DNA from: an uncultured Clostridia bacterium
GTDB lineage: Bacteria; Bacillota; Clostridia; TANB77; CAG-508
Reading direction: 5' to 3'
Length of the DNA: 64,000 nucleotides
Assembly (NCBI GenBank): GCA_934101145.1
Contig: CAKOPZ010000002.1
Location: forward strand, 1-64,000
A program made the position numbers and the translations under genes. Shown here piece after piece: positions 1 to 7,160 of the stretch (the first letter of the stretch is position 1; every line of letters starts with the position of its first letter). A model generated the notes under the pieces. That model had not been told where the DNA came from. It was given only the letters and a program-made list of their open reading frames with translations, and made no database searches.

Positions 1-380
1 GGAAGTGGCACTGTTCCTCCATTTCCATCTGCTATTGGTGTTACCTCAGTACTTGTCCATGTTCCAGGTTTTGTTACCGTTGTTCCTGCTACTGGCTTTG
101 TTGGCGTATCACTTCCTCCACCTGAACCTCCACCATTTGTATCATACTCTGCCATTTCATTTAGTATTTTCTGCATTGCTGTATCTTCTGCTTTCACACT
201 CTTTTCATATGACTCCTTTGCTTGTTTTGCCTTCCCTATTATTCCATTTTGTCCTAGCACTGCATTTATACTTACTGTTGCAAGTATTATCAGTACTACA
301 ATAGTAACAACCAACGCAATTAGCGTAATTCCTGAATTTCCCTTTACTCTCTTACTCTCTGATAAATTTTTATTTATCAT
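1..380 (-). CDS. type IV pilin-like (pseudopilin) protein, 3' end outside the window
   Basis: Reading from the ATG at 378-380, which has a GGAGG Shine-Dalgarno just upstream, the frame stays open to the window edge. The first residues are a short polar leader ending in Lys-Gly-Asn-Ser-Gly, then a long hydrophobic helix (Ile-Thr-Leu-Ile-Ala-Leu and onward) and the stretch GQNGIIGKAKQAKE. This is the class III signal and N-terminal helix of prepilin-like proteins common in gut Clostridia. A Gly/Ser linker and a Thr-rich part follow at residues 75-125. Such proteins are processed by a prepilin peptidase and act in pili or type II-like secretion. The specific role is unknown because the C-terminal domain is missing. 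Confidence 0.75.
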   Translation of the reverse strand, partial: MINKNLSESKRVKGNSGITLIALVVTIVVLIILATVSINAVLGQNGIIGKAKQAKESYEKSVKAEDTAMQKILNEMAEYDTNGGGSGGGSDTPTKPVAGTTVTKPGTWTSTEVTPIADGNGGTVPL

Positions 381-724
381 TTTTATCTGCCTCCTTCGTT
401 CTTTTTATTTATTTTGTCCTTTTTATACTATTTTAACCATTGAATTTTATTAACCTTTATTTTTGTTATTTATTTTTTCCTTGCTCTTCATAAAATTCAA
501 AGTTTTACCTTCCTAATAGTTTTATTTAGCATATTTTTAACACTGCTCTTGTACAATACTATTACATTAATCAGAGTGAATCTTTTCTTTATTCTTTTTT
601 CAATGTACATAAGCTATATTTTTATGCCGTATTTTCTCACTATTAGTCGCATTTATATAATACCAATAACATTTATTTTTGTCAATGTTTTTTCATTTAA
701 TCATCCATTACAATATGAACAGCA

Positions 725-768
725 CAAAAAAGTCAGTAACCAAGAATTCTTTCAAGACTACTGACCTA
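725..768 (-). terminator. Rho-independent terminator of the tRNA operon
   Basis: On the minus strand GTCAGTA pairs with TACTGAC across a loop and is followed by a run of six T. It lies directly downstream of the tRNA-Thr gene. Confidence 0.75.
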
Positions 769-770
769 TA

Positions 771-847
771 TGGAGCCACTTTTCAGATTCGAACTGAAGA
801 CCCCCGCATTACAAGTGCGGTGCTCTGGCCAACTGAGCTAAAGTGGC
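771..847 (-). tRNA. tRNA-Thr (anticodon TGT)
   Basis: A complete cloverleaf can be drawn: acceptor GCCACTT with AAGTGGC, anticodon stem CCGCA/TGCGG around loop CTTGTAA, T loop TTCGAAT, encoded CCA. It is the last gene of a minus-strand tRNA operon. Confidence 0.95.
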
Positions 848-859
848 ATATTATTAAAT

Positions 860-934
860 TGGTGACCCCGACGGGAATCGAACCCATGTCTCCGCCGTGA
901 AAGGGCGATGTCTTAACCGCTTGACCACGGGGCC
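860..934 (-). tRNA. tRNA-Glu (anticodon TTC)
   Basis: Acceptor stem GGCCCCG/CGGGGTC, anticodon loop CTTTCAC, T arm GGGTTCGATTCCC and encoded CCA. It lies between tRNA-Lys and tRNA-Thr. Confidence 0.95.
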
Positions 935-948
935 ATAAAAAAATCTGG

Positions 949-977
949 ACTAGGATTTAATAAAATTAAATCCTAGT
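949..977 (-). terminator. intra-operon hairpin between tRNA-Lys and tRNA-Glu
   Basis: A perfect 12-bp inverted repeat (ACTAGGATTTAA and its complement, 5-nt loop) is followed a few bases later by seven T on the minus strand. It could be a partial terminator or a processing hairpin. Confidence 0.5.
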
Positions 978-979
978 TT

Positions 980-1055
980 TGGTGAGCCATCGCGGATTCG
1001 AACCGCGGACAACTTGATTAAAAGTCAAGTGCTCTACCACCTGAGCTAATGACCC
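980..1055 (-). tRNA. tRNA-Lys (anticodon TTT)
   Basis: Cloverleaf with anticodon loop CTTTTAA, T arm GCGGTTCGAATCCGC and encoded CCA. First gene of the Lys-Glu-Thr operon. Confidence 0.95.
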
Positions 1056-1104
1056 AGATTTGCACTTGCGCTTAAGCAAATTACATTGCCTAAACGCAAG
1101 TACT

Positions 1105-1133
1105 ATTCTAAACTATTTTTTTTATTTTGTCAA
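1105..1133 (-). promoter_or_regulatory. sigma-A promoter of the tRNA operon
   Basis: On the minus strand TTGACA, a 17-bp spacer and TAGAAT lie upstream of tRNA-Lys. A 7-bp inverted repeat (ACTTGCG/CGCAAGT, 1069-1103) lies between the promoter and the tRNA. Confidence 0.75.
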
Positions 1134-1185
1134 TACAAATTGTAAATTTTTTGTGTTTTTTTACATTTTTTTTGCATTTTTTGTT

Positions 1186-1371
1186 TTAGGCATTAATTTT
1201 TTCTAATAATTCATCTACATCAATACCATGAACATCGCATGCTTCTTCTAATGTTTCTGCTTGTGAAGCAGGACATCCTAAGCAATGCATTCCAGCAGCC
1301 ATTAATATTTCTGCCTTTTCTGGAGCTTTTTCAAGTAATTCTCCAATTGTTATATCTTTATCAAATTTCAT
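1186..1371 (-). CDS. DUF1858 / hybrid-cluster-protein-associated redox disulfide domain protein
   Basis: A 61-residue protein that is essentially one domain. It carries the family signature [10 protein letters not shown], whose paired cysteines may form a redox disulfide, followed by the acidic helix [14 protein letters not shown]. Relatives often occur with hybrid-cluster (prismane) proteins in anaerobes, but none is nearby and the substrate is unknown. I chose the ATG at 1369-1371 because an AAAGGATG Shine-Dalgarno sits about 8 bases upstream. A longer reading from 1407 would add 12 lysine/arginine-rich residues without a ribosome-binding site. It appears to be a single-gene unit. Confidence 0.8.
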   Translation of the reverse strand: MKFDKDITIGELLEKAPEKAEILMAAGMHCLGCPASQAETLEEACDVHGIDVDELLEKINA

Positions 1372-1453
1372 TGTAATTTCATCCTTTCTTTTTCTTATTA
1401 TGTCCAAAATTTATTTGAACATAATTATTTTAACATATTTTTTCAAAAAAGTA

Positions 1454-1482
1454 TAGACAAAATTAAATCTTTGTTGTATTAT
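1454..1482 (+). promoter_or_regulatory. candidate promoter of the plus-strand T4SS-like operon
   Basis: TAGACA, a 17-bp spacer and TATTAT lie about 30 bases before the first Shine-Dalgarno of the operon. It is the only good sigma-A match in the gap between the DUF1858 gene and the T4SS genes. Confidence 0.5.
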
Positions 1483-1513
1483 ATGGTAATTACTGGAAGG
1501 CAGGTGTTTTTAT

Positions 1514-1654
1514 ATTAAATTAATTGATTTATTTTTTATTTTATTTATTCTTAATTTTTTTATTACTTTTTATTCTATATATCTTTTCTTTGATATTAAA
1601 ATTTTCCATAACAAACAAGGTTCCAAATTGAATATTAAAAATTTAAGAAGGTGA
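1514..1654 (+). CDS. possible 46-residue membrane peptide with AUU start
   Basis: An open frame without ATG, GTG or usable TTG starts at ATT (1514-1516), seven bases after the Shine-Dalgarno-like GGCAGGTG. It has a hydrophobic N-terminal segment rich in Leu, Ile and Phe and a basic C-terminus ending NLRR. The stop TGA (1652-1654) lies inside the Shine-Dalgarno of the next gene, as in translationally coupled genes. I do not recognise the protein. It may be a chance ORF in AT-rich DNA, but the same Shine-Dalgarno plus non-AUG layout recurs in two other genes of this operon. Confidence 0.35.
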   Translation: MKLIDLFFILFILNFFITFYSIYLFFDIKIFHNKQGSKLNIKNLRR

Positions 1655-1658
1655 TTTT

Positions 1659-2714
1659 ATAAAGCGTTTTATTTTTACATTTTTACTTACTTTTATGTTT
1701 TTATTTATTGGTTATAATTTATTTTCTCCAATCTATTCTTCAAATAATATTATAATTACATATGGAATTCATCCATTTAATATTTGCAATAAAAATCCCG
1801 AGCTTTGGCAAATTATAAAATATATTTTTATTTTCACATATATTTTTTCAAGTATTATTATTTCCAATTTTATTTATCTAGCAATATCTAATCTTATTTC
1901 AAATATCTTAAAAAAAATTTCTTCAATTAATTTTCCAAAATTAATTAATCTAAAAAAATTCAGTTTAATAGATACTAAAAAAAATGATAATTTAATTAAA
2001 TTATATGTTGGAGAAAGTATTTCTGCAAACAAATCTATTTATTTGCCAGAAAAAAGTTTATATCAAAATATCCTAATTACAGGTACAATTGGAACAGGCA
2101 AAACAAGTAGTGCTATGTATCCTTTTACAGAGCAACTTATTTCTAAAAAAATAAAACTGCCTATGCTTATTTTAGATGTAAAAGGTAATTATTATTTAAA
2201 AGTAAAAGAATTGTGCAAAAAATATAACAGGCTAGATGATTTAATTGTTATTGAATTAAATGGAATATATACATATAACCCTTTACATAAGCCTAATCTC
2301 AAAGCTTCGGTTATTGCAGATAGATTAAAAGAAATCCTACTTTTATTTTCTCCAAACAATTCTGAATCATATTGGATAGATAAAGCACATCAAGTCTTAA
2401 CAGAGGCAATCAAACTTTGTAGAATTTATAACAATGGATATGTAACATTTGAAGAAATTCATAAATTAGTTACAAACCAATATTATTATCAAGAAAAAAT
2501 ACCAATATTAAAAGATTTATTTATTAAAAATAAATTGTCAAAAGAAGATATATATAATCTATATGCAAGTTTAAACTTTTTTGAAAAAGAATTTTTTTCA
2601 CTAGATAGTAGAACAATTTCTATTTTAAAATCTGAAATTACCCGAATTACCAATTGTTTTGTCTCTGACTATAATGTTTATAACACATTTTGTCCATCTA
2701 TCTCACGGTCTTAA
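1659..2714 (+). CDS. VirD4/TraG-like T4SS coupling ATPase, N-terminal part (before frame change)
   Basis: The first two thirds of a VirD4-family ATPase, the T4SS coupling protein that brings substrates to the channel. An N-terminal hydrophobic segment and a second one at about residues 50-85 would anchor it in the membrane. Walker A is GTIGTGKT near residue 145, followed by LPMLILDVKG. The in-frame ATG at 1695 lies inside the first hydrophobic segment. The Shine-Dalgarno AAGAAGGTG instead points to AUA at 1659, giving a lysine/arginine-led membrane anchor. The frame ends at TAA 2712-2714 just after NTFCPSIS. Homologous protein continues in frame +1 and then +2, so 1659-3379 is one gene with two frame changes. 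Confidence 0.7.
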   Translation: MKRFIFTFLLTFMFLFIGYNLFSPIYSSNNIIITYGIHPFNICNKNPELWQIIKYIFIFTYIFSSIIISNFIYLAISNLISNILKKISSINFPKLINLKKFSLIDTKKNDNLIKLYVGESISANKSIYLPEKSLYQNILITGTIGTGKTSSAMYPFTEQLISKKIKLPMLILDVKGNYYLKVKELCKKYNRLDDLIVIELNGIYTYNPLHKPNLKASVIADRLKEILLLFSPNNSESYWIDKAHQVLTEAIKLCRIYNNGYVTFEEIHKLVTNQYYYQEKIPILKDLFIKNKLSKEDIYNLYASLNFFEKEFFSLDSRTISILKSEITRITNCFVSDYNVYNTFCPSISRS

Positions 2715-3379
2715 TTTCCCTGGTTTTGAAAATATACTTTCATCTCGGAAAGATTGTTGTATTAAATTTAAATATTGCAAAATACAAAAATTTATCTAAA
2801 ATAATTTCTGCTTATTTAAAATTAGATTTTCAAACAGAGGTTATGAACAGACTTTCATTAGGCAAAAATGATTTTTCTCCTGCTGTATTTATTTCTGATG
2901 AATATAGTGAATACTGCACAGTATCAGATAGCCAATTTTTCTCGCAAAGTAGAGAAGCTAAATGTATTAATATCGTTGCAACTCAAAGCTATACATCACT
3001 CTTAAATTCATTAAATAATCAATATTCAGTACAAGTTATTTTGCAAAGTCTAGTAAATAAACTTTGGTTTCGAACAGATGATATTTATACAATAGAAAAT
3101 GCTCAAAAGCAGATTGGTAAAGAAGATAAAAAAAAAATGTCATCAAGTATTTCGGAAAATGCAAAAGAAACAAAATATAGTTATTTTTCCAGATCTTTAA
3201 ATTCAAGTAATTCAAGTATCTCAGAAAGTATAAATACATATCTGCAAAATGATTATATTTATGATACAAAATTTTTTACACAAGAACTTGAAAATTTTTC
3301 TTGCCTTTCATTTCTATCTGATGGAAATAGTATTATTTCGCCACAAAAAATTAAATTAAAACCATATTTTAAAAATTAG
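2690..3379 (+). CDS. VirD4/TraG-like T4SS coupling ATPase, C-terminal part
   Basis: The rest of the VirD4-like ATPase: Walker B-type VFISDEYSEY and the downstream VATQSYTSL motif, both typical of this family. The nominal TTG start at 2690 has no Shine-Dalgarno, and residues before about GKIVVLNLNI are out of frame for the family. Skipping C2706 restores SGLNFPGFENILSS, and skipping C2746 restores SSGKIVVLN. Both skipped bases are the first base of a CGG codon after a serine codon (TCA CGG T and TCT CGG A). So the product is either two-frameshift recoded, a recent pseudogene, or affected by two assembly errors. The pilin-like gene follows 10 bp downstream. Confidence 0.65.
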   Translation: MSIYLTVLISLVLKIYFHLGKIVVLNLNIAKYKNLSKIISAYLKLDFQTEVMNRLSLGKNDFSPAVFISDEYSEYCTVSDSQFFSQSREAKCINIVATQSYTSLLNSLNNQYSVQVILQSLVNKLWFRTDDIYTIENAQKQIGKEDKKKMSSSISENAKETKYSYFSRSLNSSNSSISESINTYLQNDYIYDTKFFTQELENFSCLSFLSDGNSIISPQKIKLKPYFKN

Positions 3380-3389
3380 GAGGTATTTT

Positions 3390-3752
3390 ATGAATTTATT
3401 AAAATTTAAAAAATCAAAAAAATTATATTTATTTATTTTTTCTATCATTTTATTATTTATTTTTATTTTCTCTTTTTCTACTAATATTTTTGCAGGACTT
3501 TTTGATAGTGAGCCAAAATTAATTACAAAATTAACTGACGCTTTTGGAACAATTAAGAAATGGTTATTAACACTTTCCACACCTGCTGCTGCAGTTGCAA
3601 TTGGCTCTGGTGTATTTATGAAAAAATTTAGTTTTGGTGATGAAGAAAGAATAAGAACCGCTAAAAAATTAATTAGAGGAACATTATTTTCATATGGATT
3701 TATTCTTGCAATAGATTTGATTTTATCTGCAATTCAATCATTAATCGTTTAA
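3390..3752 (+). CDS. VirB2/TrbC-like T4SS pilin-type membrane protein
   Basis: 120 residues. A lysine-rich N-terminus is followed by a hydrophobic signal segment (about 12-35) ending ...STNIFAG. A second hydrophobic helix is rich in Ala (TPAAAVAIGSGVF, about 65-80) and a third lies at the C-terminus (about 98-118). Size and layout fit TrbC/VirB2-type proteins, whose mature form makes the conjugative pilus or channel lining. It starts at ATG with an AGGAGG Shine-Dalgarno, 10 bp after the VirD4-like gene and 15 bp before the VirB6-like gene. Sequence similarity in this family is low, so the call rests mostly on topology and neighbours. Confidence 0.6.
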   Translation: MNLLKFKKSKKLYLFIFSIILLFIFIFSFSTNIFAGLFDSEPKLITKLTDAFGTIKKWLLTLSTPAAAVAIGSGVFMKKFSFGDEERIRTAKKLIRGTLFSYGFILAIDLILSAIQSLIV

Positions 3753-3767
3753 ATAAGGAGGCTTACT

Positions 3768-4664
3768 TTGGAGGATTCTTTACTTACAAATTCTCAAAAT
3801 ATTTCACAAGTAATATTAGATACAATAAATCAAATATTTAGTAATTTATTTTCTTCCATAGATAATAGTATGTATGGGAATTTAGATAATTTAGCATTTA
3901 TAAATACTGATATTTTACATGATTCTTTCTTTGAAAAAATATTTGGTACAAGTTCTACAAATGGCCTACTTCTTATTGCAAATTCTCTTTTGATTGCATT
4001 TGTTTTATATTATTGTTTTAAACTATTATATTCAAATTTTGTATCAACTCAAATAGAAAGTCCATCACAATTTATTTTTAAATTAATTATTTTTGGAATT
4101 GTCATTAATTGTTCTTATTATGTTTGTGAAAAAATAATTTATATTAATTATTTAATTTCAGGCTCTATTTGTGCAATTGGTAAAAATATTTTTGGACAAA
4201 CAGTATCATTTTCAAACTTTATATCAAATCTAAATTCAGTAATAGAAATAGAGCAAAATACATTTAATCTATTTTCTTTTGATGGACTTTTAAAAAGTTT
4301 CACATCTATTTCAATGCTTAACTTACTATTTTCATATGCCCTCAGATATATTATGATTAAAGTATTTGTTTTATTAACACCATTTGCATTTCTAACACTC
4401 TTAAATAACTCTACTTCTTGGTTCTTTAAAACCTGGCTTCGCACATTAATTTCATTATTACTTCTTCAATCATTTATATCAATCATTTTATTAATTGTTT
4501 TTACAATTAATTTTAATTCTACAGATATATTTTCTAAGCTACTAAGTATTGGTTCTATTTATGCTTTAACAAAAGCTAATTCGTATATTCAGCATTTGCT
4601 TGGTGGTATTTCAACAGATATTTCTGCTAATATAAGTTTAATGAAAAGTATGATTACAAAGTGA
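3768..4664 (+). CDS. VirB6/TrbL-like polytopic T4SS membrane protein
   Basis: 298 residues with about five or six hydrophobic helices, at roughly 62-85, 100-125, 172-198, 205-220 and 225-265. An N-terminal region of about 60 residues is soluble. This is the layout of VirB6/TrbL inner-membrane channel proteins. The start is TTG at 3768, six bases after AAGGAGG; no in-frame ATG fits better. It ends at TGA 4662-4664, where GAGGTG forms the Shine-Dalgarno for the next gene. No enzyme motif is seen, as expected. Identification rests on topology and operon context. Confidence 0.6.
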   Translation: MEDSLLTNSQNISQVILDTINQIFSNLFSSIDNSMYGNLDNLAFINTDILHDSFFEKIFGTSSTNGLLLIANSLLIAFVLYYCFKLLYSNFVSTQIESPSQFIFKLIIFGIVINCSYYVCEKIIYINYLISGSICAIGKNIFGQTVSFSNFISNLNSVIEIEQNTFNLFSFDGLLKSFTSISMLNLLFSYALRYIMIKVFVLLTPFAFLTLLNNSTSWFFKTWLRTLISLLLLQSFISIILLIVFTINFNSTDIFSKLLSIGSIYALTKANSYIQHLLGGISTDISANISLMKSMITK

Positions 4665-4675
4665 GGTGAACTATT

Positions 4676-4960
4676 ATAAAATTTATTTTTCCACAAAATT
4701 ATTGTTTTAAGCAAAAACTATTTGGTTTTATTGACTATTCAACTTTATTTTTTAATATTATTTTAGGTGTATTAATTTATTTACTTTTATCATGTTTTAT
4801 TAAAAACATCACTTTTAAAATTTCAATATTTATTATTTTATTTTTTCCATCTTTAATATTTAGTATAATAGGATTTAATCATGAAAAAATAACATATATT
4901 TTAAAATATTTATTTATATATATTAAATCTCCCAAATATTATTTATACAAAAAGTATTAA
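4676..4960 (+). CDS. PrgI/VirB3-like T4SS membrane protein with non-AUG (AUA) start
   Basis: This frame encodes about 94 residues with no ATG, GTG or TTG codon anywhere, so ordinary gene callers miss it. AUA (4676-4678) is seven bases after the Shine-Dalgarno GAGGTG; AUU at 4673 is the alternative. The N-terminus FIFPQNY, two central hydrophobic helices (about 27-46 and 50-68) and the ending SPKYYLYKK resemble PrgI/VirB3 family proteins. Those sit next to VirB4 in Gram-positive T4SS. It starts 11 bp after the VirB6-like gene and is the last gene of the operon. The protein call is fairly good; the start mechanism is inferred. Confidence 0.6.
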   Translation: MKFIFPQNYCFKQKLFGFIDYSTLFFNIILGVLIYLLLSCFIKNITFKISIFIILFFPSLIFSIIGFNHEKITYILKYLFIYIKSPKYYLYKKY

Positions 4961-4999
4961 TTATTTAATAACTACCATTTAATTTTTCCTATTTGTTTA

Positions 5000-5028
5000 T
5001 TGTAAAAAAAACTATATAATGATATAAT
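5000..5028 (+). promoter_or_regulatory. sigma-A promoter for dnaD-dnaC
   Basis: TTGTAA, a 17-bp spacer and a perfect TATAAT lie 30 bases before the dnaD start. This separates the replication pair from the T4SS operon upstream. Confidence 0.6.
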
Positions 5029-5060
5029 TTGATATAGTATACTTTTAGGGGGAATTTTAA

Positions 5061-6026
5061 ATGAAACTAGAACAAGCAGATATTTCATCATTATTTTCAA
5101 ACACAGAAATCCCAGACATTTTCTTTACAGAATATTTGTCTGAAGCTAGTGGCGACCATATAAAAGTATATTTATATATGCTATTTTTGTCTAAATATGA
5201 CAAAGATATTAAAATAAATGATATGTCAAAAAAATTAGTTTTACCTCTTAAAGTAATCCAAGATTCAGTTAAATATTGGGAAGAAAAAGGGATTATTACT
5301 AAAAAAAATACAGGATATATTTTAAATAGTTTGCAAGAAATTAATCTTCATAAACTATATAAACCAAGAACAGCTCTTACACCAGAACAACTACAAAAAT
5401 CTCAAAACAATCAACAAAGAGCAAGAGCTATTGAACATATTAATAATAAATATTTTTCTGGACTTATGCCTACAACATGGTATCCAGATATTGAATTATG
5501 GTTTCAAAAATATCATTTTGACGAAGAAGTTATGATAGCATTATTTGATTACTGTTTCAATCGTTCTGCTCTTCACAAAGCATATATTCAACGTGTTGCA
5601 GAAGTCTGGAATAAAAATGGAGTAAAAACATTTAATGATTTAGATACATATTACGAAAAGCAAGAAAAAGTCAATACTATTGCAAATACTATATCAAAAA
5701 AACTTGGACTTCATCGTGCACTTTCAGAATATGAATATGCATATGTTGAAAAGTGGACTATCGATTTTGCCTTTACATTTGATATTATTGAAATTGCACT
5801 AAAAAAGACAACTTCAAAAGCAAATCCAAATTTTGATTATTTAAATAAATTACTTTCTGATTGGCATGATAGAGGCTTTAAAACACCTGAAGATGTACAA
5901 AACTTCTTATCAGAAATGAAACAAAAAAATAAAAATGTACAAAATTTAGAAAAATCAACAGGATACAATAAATATGATCAAAGAAATTATGATAATTTAA
6001 ATAATTTATATGCAAATTTAAATTAA
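5061..6026 (+). CDS. dnaD: DnaD-domain replication initiation protein
   Basis: 321 residues: an N-terminal winged-helix-like part (about 25-100, including WEEKGIITKKNTGYIL) and two C-terminal DnaD/DnaB2-type helical domains (about 125-205 and 215-290). The second ends in the family pattern LLSDWHDRGFKTPEDVQ. DnaD-domain proteins act in replication restart and initiation with the helicase loader. The gene starts at ATG after GGGGG and is followed 16 bp later by the loader gene, the usual clostridial pairing. The family also includes phage proteins, but the context supports the chromosomal copy. Confidence 0.85.
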   Translation: MKLEQADISSLFSNTEIPDIFFTEYLSEASGDHIKVYLYMLFLSKYDKDIKINDMSKKLVLPLKVIQDSVKYWEEKGIITKKNTGYILNSLQEINLHKLYKPRTALTPEQLQKSQNNQQRARAIEHINNKYFSGLMPTTWYPDIELWFQKYHFDEEVMIALFDYCFNRSALHKAYIQRVAEVWNKNGVKTFNDLDTYYEKQEKVNTIANTISKKLGLHRALSEYEYAYVEKWTIDFAFTFDIIEIALKKTTSKANPNFDYLNKLLSDWHDRGFKTPEDVQNFLSEMKQKNKNVQNLEKSTGYNKYDQRNYDNLNNLYANLN

Positions 6027-6042
6027 TATAGGAGCTATATAT

Positions 6043-7044
6043 ATGAATTCTTCTACTTTAAAAACAATGCTAATTGAATATCAGCAAAAAAAAGCAAATG
6101 CAGAACAAGAAGCAGAAATAAAAAAAGAACAATTATATACAAATGAGCCCGAACTTCAAGAAATTGAAGATAAACTCACATCTCTTGCAATATCTACAAC
6201 AAAACTATTAATTCAAAATAATGATTCTGCTTTATTGGAAGATTTAAAAAAACAAATTGAAATACTAAAAAATAAAAAATTTGATATTTTAAAAAAATTA
6301 AATTTAACACAGGAAGATTTACTTCCAAAATATGAATGTCCTATTTGTAAAGATACCGGATATATTTTAAATGATGATTACACTTCTACAATGTGTACTT
6401 GCTTAAAGCAAAAAATATTTGATGAAGAATATAATAAATCAAATATTTCAAATTTAAAAACACAAAATTTTGATAATTTTTCTGATATATATTATTCTTC
6501 TGAAATTAATGAAGAAAAATACCATGCAAAAATATCACCTAAAGACAATATTTTAAAAATAAAAGATATTTGTTATAAATTTATTAAAAATTTTGATGAG
6601 CCAAATGAAAAAAACTTATTATTTACAGGAAATACAGGACTTGGAAAAACATTTTTATCAAGCTGTATTGCAAATGAACTTTTAAAACAAAGAAAAAATG
6701 TACTATATCAAACAGCTCCTGTAATGCTTGATACTATTATAGATTATCGTTTTGGCAAATCAAATGTTGATAAAACAATGTATGATAATTTATTATCTGT
6801 TGATTTATTAATTATTGATGATTTAGGTACAGAATGTATGAATCAGATGAAATTTACTGAATTATTTAATATAATAAATACAAGACTTCTTAATCAAAAT
6901 CATACAACAAAAACAATTATTTCTACTAATTTAAGTTTAAGAAATTTATACAATAATTATGATGAAAGAATTGTATCAAGAATAGTTGGAAATTATAATA
7001 TATGTTATTTTTTCGGTGATGATATTAGATTTAAAAATCGATAA
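6043..7044 (+). CDS. dnaC: DnaC/DnaI-like replicative helicase loader (AAA+ ATPase)
   Basis: 333 residues. After a coiled-coil N-terminus, a zinc-binding region at about 100-125 shows CPICKDTGY and CTC. An AAA+ domain follows with Walker A GNTGLGKT near 200, Walker B LLIIDDLGTE near 260 and an arginine-finger region DERIVSRI near 315. This matches the DnaC/DnaI loaders that place DnaB-type helicase at the origin. It is cotranscribed with dnaD. The symbol dnaI would fit equally well. Confidence 0.85.
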   Translation: MNSSTLKTMLIEYQQKKANAEQEAEIKKEQLYTNEPELQEIEDKLTSLAISTTKLLIQNNDSALLEDLKKQIEILKNKKFDILKKLNLTQEDLLPKYECPICKDTGYILNDDYTSTMCTCLKQKIFDEEYNKSNISNLKTQNFDNFSDIYYSSEINEEKYHAKISPKDNILKIKDICYKFIKNFDEPNEKNLLFTGNTGLGKTFLSSCIANELLKQRKNVLYQTAPVMLDTIIDYRFGKSNVDKTMYDNLLSVDLLIIDDLGTECMNQMKFTELFNIINTRLLNQNHTTKTIISTNLSLRNLYNNYDERIVSRIVGNYNICYFFGDDIRFKNR

Positions 7045-7072
7045 AAGAGTAATTTTTCAATTACTCTTTTAT
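7043..7072 (+). terminator. terminator after dnaC
   Basis: A 12-bp perfect stem (AAAAGAGTAATT and its complement) with a 4-nt loop overlaps the dnaC stop codon. The T-rich 3' arm runs into further T. Confidence 0.7.
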
Positions 7073-7160
7073 CTTTTCTATCTTTCTTTATTTTCATCAT
7101 TAATTTTTGTTTTATCAGTTCTGTTAGTTGGCTTTTTACTTTTTAAAGCTTCTTCTCCAA

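Noticed and set aside
5..304. 99-codon plus-strand ORF, Leu/Phe/His-rich
   Set aside because: It is the complement of the pilin-like gene; no Shine-Dalgarno and no protein-like pattern.
549..900. Plus-strand ORFs across the spacer and tRNA-Thr/tRNA-Glu
   Set aside because: They run through tRNA genes on the other strand and have no ribosome-binding site.
1659..4960. Plain pseudogene call for the whole plus-strand T4SS operon
   Set aside because: Shine-Dalgarno sites are well placed, no internal stops occur beyond the two CGG-linked shifts, and VirB2- and VirB6-like genes are intact. Decay is kept as an alternative, not the main call.
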